Shown in pieces: positions 7,650 to 14,570 of a stretch of 20,098 bases of DNA. The translations under genes were made by a program, and so were the position numbers. Source of the DNA: LMDS01 sp039930465 (lineage in GTDB: Bacteria > Pseudomonadota > Gammaproteobacteria > Burkholderiales > Burkholderiaceae_C); contig JBDTTU010000080.1 of the NCBI GenBank assembly GCA_039930465.1, positions 1 through 20,098 of the forward strand, given 5' to 3'. Below the pieces are notes generated by a model. It saw only the letters and a program-made list of their open reading frames with translations, did not search any database and was not told the origin of the DNA. Each line of letters opens with the position of its first letter. The first letter of the stretch is position 1.

Positions 7650-9101
7650 TCACAGCCCGGCCCGCGCCCGGTCCAGGGCGCGCCAGAAGCGCGCATCCTG
7701 GCTGGTCGCGAAGTTGATGCGCATCAGCGTGGTCGGGCGGTGCGTCGCGTGGAACAGCGCGCCGGGTGCGATCAGCCAGTCGTCGAGCATCAGCTGCGCC
7801 AGCCGCTCGGTGTCGACGCCCACGTCGACCCAGCCGAACAGGCCGTGTGGCGGGGCCGCGAAGTGGCAGCCGTGGGCCTCGGCCAGCTTCACGGTACGGG
7901 CCCGCGCAGCCGCCAGCCGCTGCATCACCCGTTCAGTGTGTCGGCGCAGCAGGCCTTGTTCCAGGCAGTAGGCGAGCGCCTGCTCGGTGATGCCAGGCGT
8001 GGTCAGCGTGGTCAGCAGCTTGGTGTCGACCAGGCGGTCGACCAGCGCCAGCGGCGCCGCCATGAATCCGACGCGCCAGTTCGGCACCAGGATTTTCGAG
8101 AACCCCGAGATGTAGACCGTGCGCTCCAGCGCGTCGAGCGCGGCCAGGCGCGGCAGGTGCGCGGGCGCGAGGTGGGCGTAGGTGTCGTCTTCCACGATCT
8201 GCAGGTCGTGCGACTTGGCGAGTTCGAGCACGCGGTGGGCCGACTGCAGCGAGAGCGACGCGCCGGTCGGGTTGTGCAATACCGACACGGTCACGTACAG
8301 GCGCGGTCGCTGCGCCGGCTTCTGCGCTTCGATCAGGCGCCGCATCACCGCCAGGTCGGGCCCGGCTGGGCCGCGCGGCACCGGCAGCACGCGCATCCCG
8401 AGCGCGGCCAGCCGCGCGTATTCGACCGACCAGCCGGGTTCGTCGACCAGCACGCTGTCACCCGCGCGCAGCAGCGTGCGCGTGACCACATCGAGCGCCT
8501 GCGTGGCGCCGACGGTGGTGATGATCTGCTGCGCCGACGCGCTCACGCCGTGGTCGGCGAGCTTGGTGGCCAGCGCTTCGCGCAGGCGCAGTTCGCCGGC
8601 CGGGTCGCCGTACTGCAGCGACATGGCGCCGAGCTGCGCGCCGCGCGTGACGGTGCGCAGCGCGGTGGCCAGCATCGGCAGGTCGAGCCAGTCGGCCGGC
8701 AGCGTGCCCAGCCCGGGCATCGAGCGCCCGCCCGGCGGCTGGAACATGCCGCGGATCAGGGAGGTGGCGCTGACTGGCAGCGGGTGACTGAAGCTGCGCT
8801 CGGTGGCGCTCTCGCGGGGGTCGGGCGCGCGAGCCGGCGTGGTCTCGCGCACGAAGAAGCCTCGCTGCTTGCGCGCTTCGACCAGGCCCAGCGCCAGCAA
8901 CTGGTCGTAGGCCGCCACCACGGTGTGCGGGCTGACCGCGTGGCGGCGTGCGCACTCGCGCACCGAGGGCAGCCGCGCGCCGGGTGCCAGCAGGCGCTGG
9001 CGAATGCGCTCGGCGAACCGGCCCGAGAGTTGCTCGGTCAACGACGTGTCGGCCTCGCGGGTCAGCGGGGTCGGGGCGTCGGGGGCGGTTGAATCGAGCA
9101 T
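7650..9101 (-). CDS. MocR-type transcriptional regulator (GntR HTH fused to aminotransferase fold)
   Basis: This 483-residue regulator joins an N-terminal GntR winged-helix domain (about residues 18-86, with LAPGARLPSVRECARRHAVS and HTVVAAYDQLLALGLVEARK) to a fold-type I aminotransferase-like domain (about 120-480). The PLP-binding lysine is Lys336 in ISGFSKILVPNWRVGF, and the upstream VEDDTYAHL and HNPTGASLS motifs are intact, so it probably binds PLP or a PLP-amino-acid adduct as effector. MocR proteins usually control divergent genes for amino-acid, vitamin B6 or amine metabolism, and the divergent operon here starts with a transporter and an aminotransferase. The start is ATG 9101 (MLDSTAPDAPT); an upstream ATG at 9203 would add 34 residues running through the operator region and is rejected. 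Ligand is unknown. The divergent spacer holds three TGTRCTG elements that are likely its operator. Confidence 0.93.
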   Translation of the reverse strand: MLDSTAPDAPTPLTREADTSLTEQLSGRFAERIRQRLLAPGARLPSVRECARRHAVSPHTVVAAYDQLLALGLVEARKQRGFFVRETTPARAPDPRESATERSFSHPLPVSATSLIRGMFQPPGGRSMPGLGTLPADWLDLPMLATALRTVTRGAQLGAMSLQYGDPAGELRLREALATKLADHGVSASAQQIITTVGATQALDVVTRTLLRAGDSVLVDEPGWSVEYARLAALGMRVLPVPRGPAGPDLAVMRRLIEAQKPAQRPRLYVTVSVLHNPTGASLSLQSAHRVLELAKSHDLQIVEDDTYAHLAPAHLPRLAALDALERTVYISGFSKILVPNWRVGFMAAPLALVDRLVDTKLLTTLTTPGITEQALAYCLEQGLLRRHTERVMQRLAAARARTVKLAEAHGCHFAAPPHGLFGWVDVGVDTERLAQLMLDDWLIAPGALFHATHRPTTLMRINFATSQDARFWRALDRARAGL

Positions 9102-9128
9102 TCGTCGTGTCTTTGTGTCGGTGCATAG

Positions 9129-9180
9129 ACCAGTACAGATTCTGGTGTGTGCGAGCAAAGTGTACTGTCTCTGTGCTGGT
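9129..9180. promoter_or_regulatory. Likely MocR operator: three TGTRCTG elements
   Basis: The divergent spacer holds TGTACTG (9161-9167) and TGTGCTG (9172-9178) as direct repeats exactly 11 bases apart, about one helical turn, and the inverted copy CAGTACA (9131-9137). The outer arms ACCAGTACAGA (9129-9139) and TCTGTGCTGGT (9170-9180) match as an inverted repeat at 10 of 11 positions. Tandem sites at this spacing next to a regulated promoter plus a further site near the regulator's own gene are typical of MocR proteins. The repeats are seen; the binding protein is inferred from position. Confidence 0.6.
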
Positions 9181-9188
9181 CGTGGCCG

Positions 9189-9194
9189 TAGACT
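9189..9194 (+). promoter_or_regulatory. Candidate -10 of the divergent operon
   Basis: TAGACT lies 7 bases before an ATG at 9202. At the matching -35 position the sequence is poor and is occupied by the two direct TGTRCTG repeats, which would fit a promoter that needs the regulator as activator. This is inference from position and a partial consensus match. Confidence 0.3.
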
Positions 9195-9201
9195 GGGCAA
9201 C

Positions 9202-9258
9202 ATGCCCCGCCTACACCATGGTCTGTTGTCGCGCGCCTTCGTCAGGGTTCAGCGATGA
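9202..9258 (+). other. Mini-ORF (18 aa) ending on the start codon of the DMT transporter
   Basis: ATG 9202 opens an 18-codon frame, MPRLHHGLLSRAFVRVQR, whose TGA (9256-9258) overlaps the ATG of the transporter gene at 9255 (ATGA). It is basic and arginine-rich. It could be a leader peptide coupling translation to the operon, or a chance frame; the frame is open further upstream with no other sign of coding. Confidence 0.3.
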
Positions 9259-10166
9259 GCGCGCACAGCGCCGACGAAACCCGGGGCCTGTGGCTGGGCC
9301 TGCTCGGCGTGGTCATCTTCGCGATGACGCTGCCGATGACGCGCCTGGCGGTCGGCCCGGCCAGTGACCCGCAGCTCGCGCCGGCTTTCGTGACGGCAGG
9401 GCGCGCCGCGTTCGCCGGCCTGCTGAGCGTCGCTTACCTGCGTTTCACTGGCGCGCCCGCGCTGCAGCGCCGTTACCTAGGTGCGCTAGCGCTCTGCGCG
9501 CTCGGCACCGTGGTCGGATTCCCGCTGTTCCTCGGGCTGGCGCTGCGCCATGTCGACGCGATGCACGCCGCCGTCGTCAGCGGTCTCATGCCGCTGGCCA
9601 CGGCCGCAGCGGCGGCGTGGCACTTTCGCCAGCGCCCTTCGATCGGCTTCTGGGTGTGCGCCTTGCTCGGTTGCGCGATGGTGCTGGCCTTCGCGGCGCA
9701 CCAGGGCGGCGGCAGCTTGTCGGCCGCCGATGGCTTGCTGCTGATGGGGGTGATCAGCTCCTCGGTCGGCTACGTGGCCGGCGCCAGCGTGGCCAACGAA
9801 CTGAAAGCCGAGCAGGTGATCTGCTGGGTGCTCGTGATCAGCCTGCCATTCACGCTGCCGGTGATGATGTGGGTCTGGCCGGCGCAGCCGGTGCGCGCCA
9901 GCGCCTGGGGCGGCTTTGTCTACGTCACGCTGTTTTCGATGTGGCTCGGGTTTTTTGCCTGGTACCGCGGCCTGGCGCTCGGCGGCGCGGTGCGCGTGAG
10001 CCAGGTGCAACTGGTGCAGCCTTTTCTCGCGCTGCTGTTCGCCGTGCCGGTGCTCGGCGAAAAACTCGAAGCCACGACCGTGTTGTTTTCGCTGGCGGTG
10101 ATCGCCGTCGTGTTCGTCGGCAAGAAGATGCCGGCGAACGCAGTGCCCTTGCAAAGGAATGTCTGA
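9255..10166 (+). CDS. EamA/DMT-superfamily transporter
   Basis: This 303-residue inner-membrane protein of the drug/metabolite transporter superfamily has about ten hydrophobic helices forming two EamA repeats (about residues 12-145 and 160-292). Family-like features are the ALRHVDAMHAAVVSGLMPL segment near helix 4 and, in the second repeat, the RVSQVQLVQPFLALLFAVPVLGEKL block that usually precedes the last helices. Most such carriers export amino acids or related metabolites, but direction and substrate cannot be read from sequence. The start is ATG 9255, with AGGG at 9244-9247 as a weak Shine-Dalgarno sequence. Its TGA shares a base with the ATG of the next gene, so the two are surely co-translated. 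As first gene of a MocR-controlled operon it probably moves the operon's substrate or product. Confidence 0.9.
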   Translation: MSAHSADETRGLWLGLLGVVIFAMTLPMTRLAVGPASDPQLAPAFVTAGRAAFAGLLSVAYLRFTGAPALQRRYLGALALCALGTVVGFPLFLGLALRHVDAMHAAVVSGLMPLATAAAAAWHFRQRPSIGFWVCALLGCAMVLAFAAHQGGGSLSAADGLLLMGVISSSVGYVAGASVANELKAEQVICWVLVISLPFTLPVMMWVWPAQPVRASAWGGFVYVTLFSMWLGFFAWYRGLALGGAVRVSQVQLVQPFLALLFAVPVLGEKLEATTVLFSLAVIAVVFVGKKMPANAVPLQRNV

Positions 10167-11338
10167 TGAATGCCAGCCCCTGGAAAATGGCGCGCCGCGC
10201 CGAGCGAATGAACCCGTCGGTGATTCGCGAGATCCTGAAGATCACCGAGAAGCCGGGCATCATTTCGCTCGCCGGCGGGCTGCCCTCGCCCGACAGCTTT
10301 CCCATCGAGGCGATGCGCGAGGCCACCGCGCTGGTGCTGCGCGAGGCGCCGCGCGAAGCGCTGCAATACGCCGCCAGCGAAGGGTTCGCGCCGCTGCGCG
10401 AATGGGTCGCGGCGCACATGGCGGCGCAGGGTGTGCATGTTGACGCGGCGCAGGTGCTCATCACCACCGGCTCGCAGCAGGGGCTCGACCTGGTCGGCAA
10501 GGTGCTGATCGATGCCGGCAGCACGGTGGCCGTCGAGGCGCCCACCTACCTCGGCGCGCTGCAGGCGTTCGCGCCCTACGAACCTGAAATCGTCACTGTG
10601 CCGTGTGACGAAGACGGCCCGATCCCCGAATCACTCGGCGTCGCGAAGGGCGCGCGTTTTCTGTACCTGTTGCCCAACTTCCAGAACCCGAGCGGGCGTT
10701 GCATGAGCGAAGCGCGGCGGGCGCGGCTGAGCGCTGCAGCGCGCGAACTGGCGCTGCCGATCGTCGAAGACAACCCCTACGGCGACCTGTGGTTCGATGC
10801 CGCCCCGCCGGCACCACTCGCCTCGCGCTGGAGCGAAGGCAGCGTGTACCTCGGCTCGTTCTCGAAGGTGCTCGCGCCCGGCCTGCGCCTGGGCTACGTG
10901 ATCGCCCCGCACGCGCTGGTGCCCAAACTGCTGCAGGCCAAACAAGCGGCCGACCTGCACACGCCGGGCTTCAACCAGCGTGTGGTGTTCGAAGTGATCC
11001 GCAACGGTTTTCTCGACCGCCACGTGCCGACCATCCGCGCCCGCTACAAGGCGCAGCGCGACGCGATGCGCGCCGCGTTGGAGGCGCACATGCCCAAAGG
11101 CTGCCGCTGGACGGTGCCGAGCGGCGGCATGTTCTTCTGGGTCGAACTGCCCGAAGGCGTGGACGCCGTCGCGCTGCTGCCGAAGGCCGTGGCGCTCGGC
11201 ATGGCCTACGTGCCGGGTGCGGCTTTCTTTGCCGAAGCGCCGCGCCTGAACACGCTGCGTTTGTCCTTCGTCACCGTGGCCGCGCCCGAGATCGAACGTG
11301 GTGTGAAGCTGCTGGCGCAGGCCTTGAGAGACGCGTGA
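10166..11338 (+). CDS. PLP-dependent aminotransferase, class I/II (LysN / 2-aminoadipate type)
   Basis: This 390-residue fold-type I aminotransferase has its PLP lysine at Lys234 in GSFSKVLAPGLRLGY. Other family blocks are IISLAGGLPSPDSFP (about 31-45), the QYAASEGFAPLREW stretch near 69-82, TTGSQQGLDLVGKV (about 101-114), the PNFQNPSGRCMS asparagine loop and IVEDNPYGDLWF, whose aspartate contacts the pyridine nitrogen. It resembles the broad alpha-aminoadipate/aromatic aminotransferases (LysN, ARO8-like), which transfer amino groups to 2-oxoglutarate; the actual substrate is open. The start is ATG 10166, overlapping the transporter's stop by one base (TGATG); the frame open further upstream is a shadow of the transporter gene. 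It is distinct from the MocR protein, which carries the same fold as a sensor. Second gene of the five-gene operon. Confidence 0.92.
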   Translation: MNASPWKMARRAERMNPSVIREILKITEKPGIISLAGGLPSPDSFPIEAMREATALVLREAPREALQYAASEGFAPLREWVAAHMAAQGVHVDAAQVLITTGSQQGLDLVGKVLIDAGSTVAVEAPTYLGALQAFAPYEPEIVTVPCDEDGPIPESLGVAKGARFLYLLPNFQNPSGRCMSEARRARLSAAARELALPIVEDNPYGDLWFDAAPPAPLASRWSEGSVYLGSFSKVLAPGLRLGYVIAPHALVPKLLQAKQAADLHTPGFNQRVVFEVIRNGFLDRHVPTIRARYKAQRDAMRAALEAHMPKGCRWTVPSGGMFFWVELPEGVDAVALLPKAVALGMAYVPGAAFFAEAPRLNTLRLSFVTVAAPEIERGVKLLAQALRDA

Positions 11339-11380
11339 ACGCGCTCGCGACGGCCTGAACCACCCCCTCTTGGAGTTCTC

Positions 11381-12214
11381 ATGCCCTTCAAATTCACCCA
11401 GGTCGACGTGTTCAGCGCCACGCCGCTCAAAGGCAATCCGCTGGCCGTGGTGCACGGCGCCGACGCGCTCGGCGACGCACAGATGCAGGCTTTCGCCCGC
11501 TGGACCAACCTGAGCGAAACCACGTTCCTGCTCACGCCCACCGACGCTGGCGCCGACTACCGGGTGCGTATCTTCACGCCGCACGGTGAACTGCCCTTCG
11601 CCGGCCACCCAACGCTCGGCAGCTGCCATGCGTGGTTGGAAGCGGGCGGTGTGTCGCGTGCTGATGGCGAGACGGTGCAGCAATGTGCCGTCGGCCTGAT
11701 CCGCATTCGCCGCGGCGGCACGCGGCTCGCGTTCGCCGCGCCGCCACGCTTGCGCACCGGGCCGCTGGAAGACGAGTTGCTGGCGCGCATCGGCAAGGCG
11801 CTGGCGCTGCGGCCTGAAGACGTCCTGGCCCACCAGTGGGTCGACAACGGCCCTGGTTGGGCAGCAGTGCGTGTGCGCTCCGCCGAGGCCGTGCTGAATC
11901 TGCAGATCGACTGGCCGGCGCTCGGCGGCATCAAGCTCGGTGTGGTCGGCCCGCACGCGGCGGGGCACGACGCCCAGTTCGAAGTGCGCGCATTGATCGG
12001 CGACGGCGCGGGCTATGAAGACCCGGTCACCGGCAGCCTGAACGCGAGCCTGGCGCAGTGGCTGATCGAAAGTGGCGCGGCGCCCGAGGCTTATGTGGCC
12101 GCGCAAGGCACCTGCCTGCATCGGGCCGGGCGTGTGCACATCAGCCGGGAGGCGGGCACGGTCTGGGTCGGCGGCGCGAGCGTGAGCTGCGTGCGTGGCG
12201 AACTCAGGCTCTGA
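11381..12214 (+). CDS. PhzF-family isomerase-like protein
   Basis: This 277-residue protein has the diaminopimelate-epimerase-like two-lobed fold of the PhzF family, length normal for the family (about 260-300). Seen motifs are VDVFSATPLKGNPLAVV (8-24), NLSETTFLL with the likely catalytic acid Glu46 (43-51), HGELPFAGHPTLGSCHAW in the first lobe, and EDPVTGSLNASLAQW in the second lobe. The type member, PhzF of phenazine synthesis, isomerises trans-2,3-dihydro-3-hydroxyanthranilate by a proton shift; most family members are not in phenazine pathways and have unknown substrates. No other phz gene is here. It lies 42 bases after the aminotransferase; GGAG at 11371-11374 before the ATG at 11381 is a Shine-Dalgarno sequence. 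In this operon it could isomerise or epimerise an amino-acid-derived intermediate; that is inference. Confidence 0.9.
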   Translation: MPFKFTQVDVFSATPLKGNPLAVVHGADALGDAQMQAFARWTNLSETTFLLTPTDAGADYRVRIFTPHGELPFAGHPTLGSCHAWLEAGGVSRADGETVQQCAVGLIRIRRGGTRLAFAAPPRLRTGPLEDELLARIGKALALRPEDVLAHQWVDNGPGWAAVRVRSAEAVLNLQIDWPALGGIKLGVVGPHAAGHDAQFEVRALIGDGAGYEDPVTGSLNASLAQWLIESGAAPEAYVAAQGTCLHRAGRVHISREAGTVWVGGASVSCVRGELRL

Positions 12215-12227
12215 GGGCCGCGTCTCC

Positions 12228-12899
12228 ATGATGCTTGCACTCGATCACCTGGTGCTCGCCGCACGCACGCTCGACGAGGGCGTGGCGTGGTGCGAAACCG
12301 CGCTCGGCCTGCGCCCTGAGGCCGGCGGGCAGCACCTGTTCATGGGCACGCACAACCGCGTGTTTGGGATTGGCTCTGCCGCCTTCCCGCGCAGCTACTT
12401 CGAGATCATCGCGATCGACCCGAGCCTGCCAACGCCTCGCCGCGCACGCTGGTTCGGGCTGGACGAGCCGGCGCTGCAGCAGGCCTTGCTCGACGGCCCG
12501 CGGCTCCTGACTTGGGTTGCGCGCTGCGATGACATCGCCGCAACGCACGCTGCGATGTTGACGGCCGGCATCGACTGCGGCGTGGTCGAACCCGCCGAGC
12601 GCGCCACGCCGCGCGGCCTGCTGCGCTGGCAGATCAGCCTGCACGCCGACGGCCGCCGTTTGCTCGGCGGTGCGGCGCCGGCCCTGATCGAATGGGGCGA
12701 CGTGCACCCCACCGATTCGTTCGCGCCCAGCGGTGTCGAGCTGAAAACGATGTGCCTCGGCGGCTGGCCCGAGACACTCGCGCCGATGTTGCCGCCGGCC
12801 ATCGAACGCGACACCGCCATTGGCGCGCCGGCGCTCACGATCGTGCTCTCCTGCCCGCGTGGCTTCGTCACGCTGCAATCCCACCCGACCGAGGCCTGA
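12228..12899 (+). CDS. Glyoxalase-like domain protein (VOC fold)
   Basis: This 223-residue cytosolic protein begins LALDHLVLAARTLDEGVAWCETALGL, the opening strand-helix of vicinal-oxygen-chelate (glyoxalase/dioxygenase) proteins, with His near residue 6 as a possible metal ligand. The layout GGQHLFMGTHNRVFGIG, then SYFEIIAIDP, fits the Glyoxalase_3-type family of uncharacterised lactoylglutathione-lyase-like proteins. A second half (about 110-223) may be a further VOC-like repeat but is divergent. The start is ATG 12228 (a second ATG follows directly), preceded by GAGGG at 12213-12217; the frame further upstream overlaps the PhzF gene and is not needed. It lies 13 bases after PhzF and 5 bases before the dehydratase, so it is clearly inside the operon. 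Substrate unknown; a role on a 2-oxo or hydroxy-acid intermediate is possible. Confidence 0.8.
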   Translation: MMLALDHLVLAARTLDEGVAWCETALGLRPEAGGQHLFMGTHNRVFGIGSAAFPRSYFEIIAIDPSLPTPRRARWFGLDEPALQQALLDGPRLLTWVARCDDIAATHAAMLTAGIDCGVVEPAERATPRGLLRWQISLHADGRRLLGGAAPALIEWGDVHPTDSFAPSGVELKTMCLGGWPETLAPMLPPAIERDTAIGAPALTIVLSCPRGFVTLQSHPTEA

Positions 12900-12904
12900 C
12901 CACC

Positions 12905-13858
12905 ATGTACGACCGTTCCTCCATGGAAGACGCCCGCCGCGTCGTGCGCGAGGCGATGCCGGCCACGCCGCAACAACGCTGGCCGCTGCTGGACCAGCGC
13001 CTGGGCCTGCAGGCCTGGGTCAAGCACGAGAACCACGCCGCCGTCGGTGCCTTCAAGCTGCGCGGCGGGCTGGTGTACTTCGACGCCTTGCGCCGGCGCG
13101 AGCCCGGCTGCCGCGCCGTCATCAGCGCCACCCGCGGCAACCACGGCCAGTCGGTCGGCTTCGCGGCGCGCCGCCACGGCTTTCACGCCACCATCGTGGT
13201 GCCGCATGGCAACTCGGTCGAGAAGAATGCGGCGATGCGCGCACTCGGGGTCGATCTGATCGAACACGGCAGCGACTTCCAGGCCGCGCGCGAACACGCC
13301 GGGCAACTCGCCCGCGATCACCAGCTCCACATGGTGCCGTCGTTCCACGACGACCTGGTGCGGGGCGTGGCGACCTACTGGCTCGAATTCTTCGAGGCGG
13401 TGCAGCCCGAAGTGGTTTTCGTGCCGATCGGGCAGGGCTCGGGCATCTGCGCCTGTGCTGCGGCGCGCGCCCACACCGGGGTGGGCACCCGCATCGTCGG
13501 CGTGGTGTCGGCGCACGCCACGGCCTACCAACAGTCGTTTCGCGAAGGGCGGGCGATCGAAGCGCCTGTGACGACCGTGCTTGCCGACGGCATGGCCTGC
13601 CGCGTGCCCGACGAACAGGCGCTGGCGGTGATCCGGCGCGAAGTGGACGACGTGGTCGCCGTCACCGACGATCAGGTCGCCGAGGCCATGCGCGCCCTGT
13701 TCGCCGACACCCACAACGTGGCCGAAGGCGCTGGCGCCGCGGCATTGGCCGGAGCGCTGCTGCAGCGCGAGAAGTGGGCGGGGCGCTGCATCGGGGTGCC
13801 GCTCACCGGCGGCAATGTCGACAGCGCCGTGTTCGCCAAGGTACTCGGCGCGGCCTGA
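12905..13858 (+). CDS. Threonine/serine dehydratase-like PLP enzyme (fold type II)
   Basis: This 317-residue enzyme belongs to the tryptophan-synthase-beta-like PLP family. The PLP lysine is Lys51 in AVGAFKLRGG, followed by ISATRGNHGQSVGFAARR (PLP ring contact), the VPIGQGSGICACAAA phosphate-binding glycine loop and a C-terminal PLTGGNVDS. It lacks the C-terminal ACT regulatory domain of biosynthetic IlvA, so it resembles short catabolic dehydratases that remove water and ammonia from threonine, serine or hydroxy-amino acids to give 2-oxo acids. In the glycine loop, GQGSG replaces the commoner GGGGL, which may signal a different substrate. The start is ATG 12905, five bases after the glyoxalase-like gene; the longer upstream frame is a shadow of that gene. 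It is the last gene of the unit, followed by a hairpin and T-run. Exact substrate is unproven. Confidence 0.88.
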   Translation: MYDRSSMEDARRVVREAMPATPQQRWPLLDQRLGLQAWVKHENHAAVGAFKLRGGLVYFDALRRREPGCRAVISATRGNHGQSVGFAARRHGFHATIVVPHGNSVEKNAAMRALGVDLIEHGSDFQAAREHAGQLARDHQLHMVPSFHDDLVRGVATYWLEFFEAVQPEVVFVPIGQGSGICACAAARAHTGVGTRIVGVVSAHATAYQQSFREGRAIEAPVTTVLADGMACRVPDEQALAVIRREVDDVVAVTDDQVAEAMRALFADTHNVAEGAGAAALAGALLQREKWAGRCIGVPLTGGNVDSAVFAKVLGAA

Positions 13859-13882
13859 ACTCGGCCCGCGCCGCGCCCTTTT
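13847..13882 (+). terminator. Intrinsic terminator of the five-gene operon
   Basis: A 7-bp all-GC stem, GGCGCGG (13847-13853) and CCGCGCC (13871-13877), is followed after one base by TTTT (13879-13882). The stem begins inside the last dehydratase codons and the loop contains its TGA; the GGCC pair in the loop can extend pairing. It sits between converging genes, where a terminator is expected. Confidence 0.5.
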
Positions 13883-13892
13883 CTGACGGTAT

Positions 13893-14357
13893 TTATTCCT
13901 TGCGATAGACGTCGTGGCAAGCCTTGCACGCCTTGCCGGTCTCGCCGACGGCGGCCTTGATGGCGTCGATGTTGCCACCCTTGGCCACCACGTTGAGTTT
14001 GGCCATTTCTTCCTGCATCTTGCTCGCAGCAGCGTTGAACTTGTCGCGCTCGGCCCAGATCTTCGGTTCGGCCCTGGTGTCGCCCTTGTCGGTGCCGTCG
14101 ACGAAGGCGGCGTACGGCAACTTCGACATCATGGTGGCGATCTCGGCGTTGTTGGCCGCGGCCTTGGCGTCGAACGGAATCTTGCCGTTGGCCATGCCGG
14201 CGACCAGCCCGAAGTGCCTGGCCATCACCGTGAAGGCCGCCTTGCGGTACTTGATCGCGTCTTCGGGCTTGGCGAACTGCGCCGCGGCCGGCAGGGCGGT
14301 GGCAAAGCCGGCCAGCGCAGCGGCGGCCATCAGCATCGACGGGAACAGACGTTTCAT
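13893..14357 (-). CDS. cycP: Cytochrome c' (class II c-type cytochrome)
   Basis: This 154-residue periplasmic haem protein has a Sec signal peptide (residues 1-26, ending PAAA) followed by mature Gln27, which often cyclises in this family. The haem-attachment motif CKACH is near the C-terminus (Cys144, Cys147, His148), as in class II cytochromes. The rest is four-helix-bundle sequence starting QFAKPEDAIKYRKAAFTVMA. The mature protein resembles Rubrivivax gelatinosus cytochrome c'. Family members bind NO and CO at a five-coordinate haem and are linked to NO tolerance. A strong Shine-Dalgarno AGGAGA lies at 14364-14369 on the minus strand, eight bases or so before the ATG. It is divergent from the b561-type cytochrome gene with 213 bases between and converges on the dehydratase gene, leaving 34 bases. 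Confidence 0.95.
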   Translation of the reverse strand: MKRLFPSMLMAAAALAGFATALPAAAQFAKPEDAIKYRKAAFTVMARHFGLVAGMANGKIPFDAKAAANNAEIATMMSKLPYAAFVDGTDKGDTRAEPKIWAERDKFNAAASKMQEEMAKLNVVAKGGNIDAIKAAVGETGKACKACHDVYRKE

Positions 14358-14570
14358 GCGGTATCTCCTGGCGTGAGCGGGTTGTTTGTAATTGGGCGGG
14401 GCAGGCCCGCTCGCCGGCCTAGGCCACGAACGAACGCTGCAGAGTTTACGCAGCGACCCGGCCGCTTATTCCCGGCCTGCCTAAATATCCCCGTGCTGCG
14501 CAACGAAACGCCCGCTTGCGGTTATCTTTGCGTGTATCGAAACTCGGCGCCCGCCACGGCGCCTTCCAGC
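14358..14570. other. Divergent spacer between cytochrome genes
   Basis: This 213-base region is locally less GC-rich than its surroundings and must hold promoters for both cytochrome genes. I see a hairpin GCGGG (14396-14400) and CCCGC (14406-14410) in the cytochrome c' leader, and AT-rich patches at 14482-14488 and 14522-14530 that could be -10 regions, but no complete promoter and no FNR-like or NsrR-like palindrome that I can defend. Confidence 0.4.

Noticed and set aside
11381..12214. PhzF as evidence of a phenazine pathway
   Set aside because: No other phenazine gene is present, and most PhzF-family proteins occur outside phenazine synthesis.
10631..12229. Minus-strand open frame of 532 codons
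   Set aside because: Spans the aminotransferase and PhzF genes in antisense and has no recognisable motif.
12395..13978. Minus-strand open frame of 527 codons
   Set aside because: Crosses three genes on both strands, including the dehydratase; typical high-GC artefact.
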